Source: Candidatus Wirthbacteria bacterium CG2_30_54_11
GTDB lineage: Bacteria > Patescibacteriota > CG2-30-54-11
DNA: 8,556 nucleotides
Direction of reading: 5' to 3'
NCBI GenBank assembly: GCA_001873755.1
Contig: MNZT01000014.1
Span: 1-8,556, forward strand
In this document: in pieces, positions 1-7,300 of the stretch
How the letters are laid out: every line of letters starts with the position of its first letter
Numbering within the stretch: position 1 is the stretch's first letter
Made by a program: the position numbers and the translations under genes
The notes under the pieces: model-generated
Seen by the model: the letters and a program-made list of their open reading frames with translations, nothing else
Told to the model about the DNA's origin: nothing
The model's database searches: none

Positions 1-1
1 G

Positions 2-1018
2 ATAAAGATTAAGAAGGGCGATAGGGGTGAAGTTAACCCAGCCGAAGAAGTCTATAAGAGTGTTTGGGGCAAAGTGAGCCTACTCATCCAGGAACTAGTA
101 CCTCAATTAAAGAGTGTCAATCTGTCGGCGCTCATTGTGGCTACGGAAGTGAATTTTGGCCGGGACGACCCACTCGCTGAGGTCAGGAGTGCGATACAGA
201 AATTTATCGCTAGAGTCGATATTCCGTTGACCGATCTGATCGATGCCCGGCTGCAATACCGCATGCGGACGCAGATCGCCGATGCGCTACGGGAACAATG
301 TGGTGCTCCGGTCTATGCTGCCCGGGCTGAGAGCAGGGGTAAAGCCGAGCTAGGGTATCACGACCTGGTAGAGTTGCACCGTCTGGAAGGAGCGCTCGCA
401 GAAGCACGCAAAAAGGTCGAAAGATCCAAGGATGTTGGACCCTATCTACAAACCGCAGAAGGAGACCATGCGGTCATCGGACTTCTGATGGCGGGATTTG
501 CGGATCAGGTCGTACTGGAGCGCGATCAGTTCAACCGATTCCAGAAGTGGCAAGAACGCATAGCACATGGGATGGCACAGCAGTTCGGTCTGAAACCGGA
601 ACAGGTGGTCGCGATCATCCGGGAACTGCCTGGTTTCCTCGCGCAGATCAGACGGACGACTCCAGATCAGATGAAAGCGCCCGATGACAATATGGGCCTC
701 CTCAACTGGGACCGCTTCCAGGGGCTCATCGGGTGGGCGATGGTAGAGGGCATGCGTGATGACCTTCCCCCCGGTGATACATTCGCCCTCGATACATACC
801 TGGCGGGTGTGGTCGAGGCGTTCAGGCAATTCAAGGAACTAGCCATCGGCAGCAAAACAATACCTGAGCCGAAGCAAAAAATGCTCGCTCAATTGTTCGC
901 CTGGAAGAGCGTGAGCGGCATGCTGGTGGAGACGATGAGAGATCTGAGTAGAGGAAATGATAGCCGTATCCAACAATACCTGAAAAAACCCATAAAGACG
1001 GTTGATGCCCAATCGTAG
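2..1018 (+). CDS. Hypothetical helical soluble protein, probably 5'-truncated by the window edge
   Basis: I do not recognise this protein. The frame is open from the left edge to TAG 1016-1018, giving 338 residues. GTG 74 is the only usable start codon in view and would give 314 residues. The 24 codons before it also look like coding sequence (they read IKIKKGDRGEVNPAEEVYKS and so on), and the other two forward frames have early stops there, so I favour a start left of the window. Predicted character is almost entirely alpha-helical. Counting from GTG 74, a Glu/Lys/Arg-rich heptad-like stretch near residues 98-120 could form a short coiled coil, and an amphipathic GLLMAGFADQVV helix lies near 136-147. 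There is no signal peptide, no true membrane helix, no metal-binding Cys cluster and no nucleotide-binding motif. The C-terminus is basic, then ends TVDAQS. It lies 42 bases upstream of the giant gene on the same strand, so co-transcription and a shared role are likely but inferred. Confidence 0.75.
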   Translation: MKIKKGDRGEVNPAEEVYKSVWGKVSLLIQELVPQLKSVNLSALIVATEVNFGRDDPLAEVRSAIQKFIARVDIPLTDLIDARLQYRMRTQIADALREQCGAPVYAARAESRGKAELGYHDLVELHRLEGALAEARKKVERSKDVGPYLQTAEGDHAVIGLLMAGFADQVVLERDQFNRFQKWQERIAHGMAQQFGLKPEQVVAIIRELPGFLAQIRRTTPDQMKAPDDNMGLLNWDRFQGLIGWAMVEGMRDDLPPGDTFALDTYLAGVVEAFRQFKELAIGSKTIPEPKQKMLAQLFAWKSVSGMLVETMRDLSRGNDSRIQQYLKKPIKTVDAQS

Positions 1019-1060
1019 TCGTATCGGAGATAGGCAGGTATCAGCTGGGATGGGAGTGAA
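1019..1060 (+). other. Short intergenic gap with no promoter-like element
   Basis: This 42-base spacer separates the two genes. It contains no AT-rich TATA/BRE-like box and no oligo-T terminator, which fits one transcript covering both genes. It is a multiple of three long, so both genes share a reading frame. They are separated in that frame only by TAG 1016-1018 and a second in-frame TAG at 1031-1033. Confidence 0.6.
1052..1059 (+). promoter_or_regulatory. Ribosome binding site of the giant gene
   Basis: GGGAGTGA resembles the archaeal anti-16S consensus GGAGGTGA. Its GGAG core (1053-1056) ends four bases before ATG 1061, which is a little short but workable. No other in-frame start codon lies between the TAG at 1031 and 1061. 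The next candidate, ATG 1073 (codon 5), would be 16 bases from the core. The site therefore favours ATG 1061. Confidence 0.6.
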
Positions 1061-1300
1061 ATGGCCGAAGAAATGAGCGACATACCGGGGACAGACGAAG
1101 GGGTGGCATCTGCCGGCCATTCGTCGCGTGCTCTGGCAGCACGCGAGCCGACAGGCTGGCTGCAGCCGGCGTCTGCTCGACATGCAGCGCTCGAAGATCG
1201 GCTTGGGTCCCGTGGGGCCACCAGACGGATCAGTACCAGGAAGGCGTTGAATACGGCCAGTGTCATGGCCGGGTGCGGAGATCTGCCTCGTGGGCAAAAA
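1061..1300 (+). other. Disordered N-terminal segment of the giant protein (residues 1-80)
   Basis: The first 80 or so residues are rich in Ala, Gly, Ser, Arg and Thr, with scattered Pro and few hydrophobic clusters. They begin MAEEMSDIPGTDEG, with no hydrophobic core and no archaeal or bacterial signal-peptide pattern. Arg/Ser/Thr-rich parts around residues 50-61 are basic. The segment reads as a flexible tail. A later true start (for example ATG 1073) would trim only four residues. Confidence 0.5.
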
Positions 1301-4300
1301 ACGGTAGAAAAGGAACTCGTTGGACTGTTAGCACAACTCGGTGCTGGAGCATCTCCTCTGCGCCTGGGTGGAGGCGAGGCTGGCGTTGCCGCGGAAGAGG
1401 AGCGCGCTCTGGCGATAGCACAGAAACCGCCTGCTCTGGCTATCCTGGAAATGGATCGAGCCCTGCCGGAATTATCCCTGGCAGAGGCCACCCTGGTATA
1501 CGGGGGAGCGGCGGAAGCAGGTTATCAGTTCCGTAGCGATGAAATGGTGGAGGAGCAACTCAAGAGCGAGGTACGGGCTGCGGAACGCCGACAGGCCATG
1601 GAGCGTATGGGGATGGGACAGCATTTTGGGAAACTTTCAGATTTATTCTATACCGAGGCAAAGAGAGGTAGGGAAACTCCGCTCTCCTGGCAGGATGAGG
1701 CGGAAATGGCGTTGGATGACCTAGAGACCGGCAGGATGGATATTGACGCCTATACCGTGATCGAGGAGCGACTGCTCCGTAACTGCGCCAACTGGGTGGA
1801 GGAGCATGTGGAGTATGTGCTCGGCTCCACGGCGCTTGGGGACAATGTGATCCGCGGAGAGGACAAGGTGCGGTTTATCGGGCAGTGTTCAGGCAAGACC
1901 ATTGATTTCGTCATGATCGCCCAGATGGTCTTCAACTGGCAGGCAGATATCCGGGTCGCCAGCGTGATCGAGGATGACCCCGACGCGGGCATAGGGGATA
2001 ATTATGGATATAAGCATTTCGTAGCGGTCGTGCACATCCTCCGGGGACGGTGGACCAAAGGTGGTGGGACCGGAGGGAAAAGTACTCATCTCTGTGTGGC
2101 GGAGACAGCACGCCACAATCTGGATACAAACGCGTCTGGCGGCAGGGACGGTGCGGTGTTCAATGTGGTACCCCGGTCCGAGTACAAAGAAGGAACAGAG
2201 CGTCATGGGAAGCAACTTGATAAATGCGTCGAGTACCGCTTCAATAGACACAAAGGTGTGCCCGGCCTGGTGCTGGTTCCGGACAAGCCAAGCAAGGGAG
2301 GTATCGACTTTTTTGCGCTCGCACTCAATCTGGAACAAATTGGTGATCCGGGAGAGCAGGCACTTGCCTACAAGGAGTATGATCTGCCGGATCGGCCGGG
2401 CAGGCTGCTCGCGATCATGACCTTCCCGGACTCTGATGGCGAAGTACATTTTACCCAGGCAGAAAAACGCAGATGTGCAGCCAGACTTTTTGATATATGG
2501 CCTGATGTACTTCATCGCCTTCACGATGATCCGGTCGGGATCCTTTGCTGTATAAGCCAGCACCTCCTGCTGCTGACGCGGTTTGAGGACGCCAAACGCT
2601 GTCTCGAGATCGCGCGAAAATACCCGCAGGGTTACTTTGATGGTGGGAAGATCGAAAGTGTAGAACAGGCGATCGACGAGAAACTTCGTTTTAAACTGCC
2701 TGAAAAACGAAGTTCGGGTGTTCCTTCTGTTGAGAGGGATGATGAGCCTGAATTGATACGTCCAAAGGTCAAAGAGGTGAGGATCTCGCTCGATGTTCGA
2801 CAGAAAGCAGCCGAACAGAAGCTCATGAGGAGAATGGTGAGCCTTTTTGATGGCGGCAGAGTGGTGCCGGCCTTCACCAGCTGGCGCCTCGCGCTCAAAC
2901 AGGAACCGGACAGGGACGTGGTCAGTCATCTCGTCACGGTCGGGGTCAGTTTTTTTCGTGACCGCGTGGTGGCTGTCCTCAGCCAGGGGAGAGAGGGATT
3001 TTTTCGCTCGAGGGAGATGGTCTTTGCGGTCTGCAACCAGATCAATTATATGGGTGGGTTCATCGCAGTGCTTGCTTCCGATACCCTGGGCAGCAGCTGC
3101 CTCAATACTTTCTGGAACAGTGGGATAAGGACTTTTATCCGTGCCAGCATGGTACAGGGGAATCGGGTAGGGGCTGAACTGGGGATAGGGGTTTTCATGC
3201 AGGGGAGAGGTGCCGGCAAAGGAGGAAAAGCGGAGTTCCTCAGCGGTCTTGGTGATTTTGCCTACAGTCAGGAACAGGAGGGGTATGCCCTGCAGCTATG
3301 GCGGAGAGCGGAGTCTCAGCAGCCGGGAGAGCAGCAGATATCGCTATCAGCCAGTCGGGCAGGATGCGCGATACGGATCCTCGCTCTGCTGGAACCGTGG
3401 CGGATACAGACGGATGGAGATGATCCCCGAAAACTCACGGAGCGCATCATGGCCGTGCTCCGTGTACGTCTGCAGGATCTGACGCGTTCCGGATCAGAAC
3501 GGGATCAGGAGGCCAGGGGCAGGATCGCTGCGGCACTGGCGCAGGGAGCGATCGGGCCGGGTGAGATGGAACGTATTTCAGATGATATCGAGTCGTGGTT
3601 CTGGGAAAAATATGATTACATGCGGGAAGGGGTGCTTCAGAATAGCGTGGATAGAGATAGCGGCATCCGCAGGGCGACGAAGCGGGCGATGGAATTTGCT
3701 CCGGGGAAAGAGTATGCCTCGAGCAACCGCAGCGAGCCGGCAGAGCTTAGAAAGGCCAACAGTACATTGTGGCATGATATCCTGATCAGAATACTGGAAC
3801 AGGCATTGACACCCGAGGATGTGAGGGACGAACCGAGAGCGCAGGTGCAGCAGAGGATGGCCGAGATCGAACTCATGTACGCCGAATCCCTGAGCGGTGC
3901 CGAACTGTACGAATGCTGGGCTCGCCGCCGGACCTGTCTCCAGAATGCTCTGGACGCTGCCCGCGTCGGAGGTAATGCTGATTCCTGCCGCACGATCGAG
4001 GATGCTCTGATAGATGCGCATCTGGAACTCGGAGAGATCAGTGCGGCAGTTATCCCTGCCAAAAATATTTTGGAGAACATGGGGACAACCCCCAGGAAAA
4101 GGTTCACGATCTGCAACGGCTTAGCCAAGAAATTTATCGGAGTGGCGAGCAGCGCAGGTGGCATCGGGGGATCTGCTGAGGTGTTGGGTCAGGCTGCCAG
4201 TGTTCTGGCTGCCGGGACCGAGGGGATCGATAGCAGTAACGCCCTGGACGCGATCGTACTCCAGGCACTGGATAGTGCTCGCATCCTGCTCGATAGCATC

Positions 4301-7300
4301 CTGTCTCACAGACTGGAAACCGATGAATTGAACCAGGAGGTGATTACGGCCCAGACGCTGCTCTGCCTGGTCCATGATCATCTTGCTGAGCTAGCGATTC
4401 GAGCCGGTCAGGGTGATCTAGCGCTCGCCTGGACAGACCGTACGCTCGCGCTGCTGCCTCACATTTTGAGATTGATACTCGAGACCGGCCACTGGACGAG
4501 GAGGGAACTCGATCGATATCTATCCCCGGTACTTACCGGGAGGGTGGTCGATAGAGCCAGATCCACCGGAACTGGCTGTCATGCGAGAGAGACTTTACTG
4601 GACCTGCTCGGGACAGGTGATAGTCAGCTTCAAATCGGACAGGATGATGAAGGAGAGGCCGGACGGTCAGGTATTGCGTCTGCCGAACTTGCACCCACCG
4701 GAACATGGGCAGGCCAGATCACGGCCATGGCAGCTGAACTGGGGGTAAGCGCCTATGATCTGGCACTGGCGCTCAGGCCGGATATGCCTGCTGACAGGAG
4801 GTCAGAATGTGACGAAGTCGCTCTCGATACCCTGCTCAATGGACATGGCACCAGGGTGTACGGTCAGGTGCGAGATCAGATCAGGGTCAGGGCAGTAGAA
4901 TGGAACAGTTCCAAGGACGAAGGCCGAAGGGACGAACTCCTCCGGCAGATAGATGCGCTCCAGGCCCACCGGTTGCAACTAATACCAAAACAGATCGATG
5001 AGGATCGCAGAGATGATGAACAGTTGAGGTGTCGTATCGAATATTTCCTGGCCATGCGTGATTTCAGATCAGCAGTTGATGCAGTGATCAACTTCGTCAG
5101 ACCGATGGAGGATTACGAGGCTTTGGTGGACGAGATCCTCCAGCCTCTGCTCTCGCGATATCCGCATACACCCTGGGTGAATGCGACAGAGTTCTCGAGT
5201 TGGATCTGCGGACTGACGGATGCGGACCGGGATTGGTTCTCCAGTATCGGACCTTTCGGGCAGAAGGTCATGATCTGCATTTCAAATGTGATCAGGAATC
5301 CTCTGGAGGCAGCCAGGAGCATGGTATCTATCTATCGGGGTTTGCAGGATGTCCCGGAAGCACGGAGAGAGGAACTGGATGAGCAGCAGTATGTCCTGTA
5401 TCTGACCTACGCGAGCCGTGTGCCTGAGATGGCCGTCGATCTGGACCGTCTCTGCCGGCGGTCCGGATCAGATGAGGCGCTTGAGTTTCTGAGGTTCCAT
5501 GGCAACAATCCGCCGCTCCCCTGCGATGCCGACACCGCCTACATCTGTCTTCGGCTCGGCTGGTATGAGACCTGGGTCGGCATCATGGGTGCTGAGTTCC
5601 AGGATGAGGAGGGAGTACTCGCCTCTTTCTCCACCCCTGATCCGGCAGCTATCCTCGATGTGGTCGTGGACCTGGACGTCTGGACAGGGGGTGCGGTCGC
5701 GAGAGCACTTCTGGAGCAGCCCGGTATCCCCCGATGGTTCATAGAGGGGATGGGGGGGCGGCATTTTCCCGGGCTGAGTGGAGATACATCGCATTCTACC
5801 GAAACCAGTGAAGCACGGAGGATCCATCTCGATGCCCTGTGGCAGGAGGGGGGCTTCGGTGATGAGGCAGTCCTGGATGAATTGACCACCGCTCTGCGTT
5901 TGGCGCAGCAGTGGGATCCTGACCGTGTCGCGATCAGGGTCCGCCTGGCTGTACTGGAAAGTTACCGCGGGGCAGATGCGTCCCGGACGGCTGACGAGCT
6001 CAGCTCCATCGCTGCACAGAACTATATCTCGAATCCGCTTCTGGACGCTCCGACCGTGAGGTCGGCTCTCATCCCCTGGTATGACCTGCCCGATGAGCAA
6101 AAAGACGGCGAGGTGCAGGACTATCTGGTGTTCCTGTGCCGTCTCTCTGAAGCAGGTTGCCTGTCGGTGCACGAACTTCGGACCTGTATCCCGGTGACCA
6201 CCAACCGGTCCACCACCCCGATCGCGGATCCGCTGTGGGATGTACTGGCCAGAGAAGCCGCACACGAGGGGACGCCGGTCTTCGCTCTCATCGATGAGTA
6301 TGTGCGGCTCTCCCGGGTCCTGCTGGAATGGAATATGATGAACGGTATACCCAGAGAGAGTTTTGTCGCTCTCCGGTATGCGTACTGGAAAGCAGGAACG
6401 GACCCGGAAGCATTGAAAGCGTATGGTGGCATGTACAGTCAGGTCTGGGAGCGAACATTCACACACGATCAGTCCCAGCTCATCTTCCGAGATCGTCTGA
6501 TGCTCTGGGATCGATACGCAGTTTCGGATCCTTCGCAGATGGAGCATTGGAATACGCGGGACAGCGCCCAGCAGGCGTTCTGGAACATCATCGACCGGGT
6601 GCTCGAGCCCGGATACGAGGGAGACCCTTTTGCCATGATAGAGGAGATCTGGGAGACAGGGGACGCAGAGATCAGGAACTGGCTCATCTTCACTGTCAGG
6701 TCAGACCTCTGTGAGCGTCTGGAGAAAGCTTCGAGGAGGAACCTGGCGGATCGGTTCCGGCATCTGGTGCTCGATGCACTGATCCTTAGGGCTGGAGATC
6801 CAGGTGAGAACGAGGACGATAGTTTCTCTGATATCTGTGATCTCTGCCGGTATTTTTATCACCGTGGGGCAGAGGGCAACGCACAGTCCGCAGAAGGGGC
6901 GGAGCCGGACCCGGCCTACCTGGATCTGATGCTCTATGCATTCAGGCAGAAAGTTCTTCGAGAGCACTCGAGCGGGGTCAGTCTCGAGACCATAGAGTCC
7001 TATGCCATGATGGAACCGGCCTCTTTGATGCGGTATCTGGATGAGCCTGATCTGATAGAGCATGTCAGGCACCAGACAGCTCCTGGCGGCAGCCACTCAG
7101 GAGGTCAGGACGAAGCAGCCCAGGCACACATATTGTTCTCCCTTTACCACACACTTGCCTGGCTCGATGCACCTCAAGGATCGTCGCATGAAAAGTATGG
7201 TCAGCCAGTGAGTCTCGACAGCGCAGATCAAATGGATGCACTTGCCAGGGAAATAATGAGGATGAATCCGAAAGACAGGAATGCCATGCATCTCCTGCTC

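Noticed and set aside
53..58. TATAAG as an archaeal TATA box for the first gene
   Set aside because: Transcription would start about 25 bases downstream, beyond GTG 74, and the element sits in sequence that already looks like coding. There is no BRE-like purine block just before it.
1880..1900. GQCSGKT (residues 274-280) as a Walker A nucleotide-binding loop
   Set aside because: It has three rather than four residues between Gly and GK. The surrounding helix and strand order, with His319 and ETA downstream, fits the nucleophile motif of a transglutaminase-like domain better.
1889..2929. A 346-codon open frame on the minus strand
   Set aside because: It is opposite the transglutaminase-like domain and first helical block, where the plus-strand frame carries recognisable motifs. 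The antisense translation has none.
2950..2956. Oligo-T run as an archaeal transcription terminator
   Set aside because: It lies deep inside an intact coding frame that continues more than 5,600 bases further.
3210..3236. GRGAGKGGK (about residues 717-726) as a P-loop
   Set aside because: GK is followed by Gly, not Ser or Thr, and no Walker B-like strand follows. It reads as a flexible glycine loop.
5468..6547. A 359-codon open frame on the minus strand
   Set aside because: It lies wholly opposite the giant gene. Its sequence is rich in Arg, Pro and Cys with no family motif, as expected of a shadow in GC-rich coding DNA.
6836..6847. CDLC (residues 1926-1929) as a zinc or iron-sulfur site
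   Set aside because: It is a single CxxC with no second Cys or His pair nearby in a matching arrangement.
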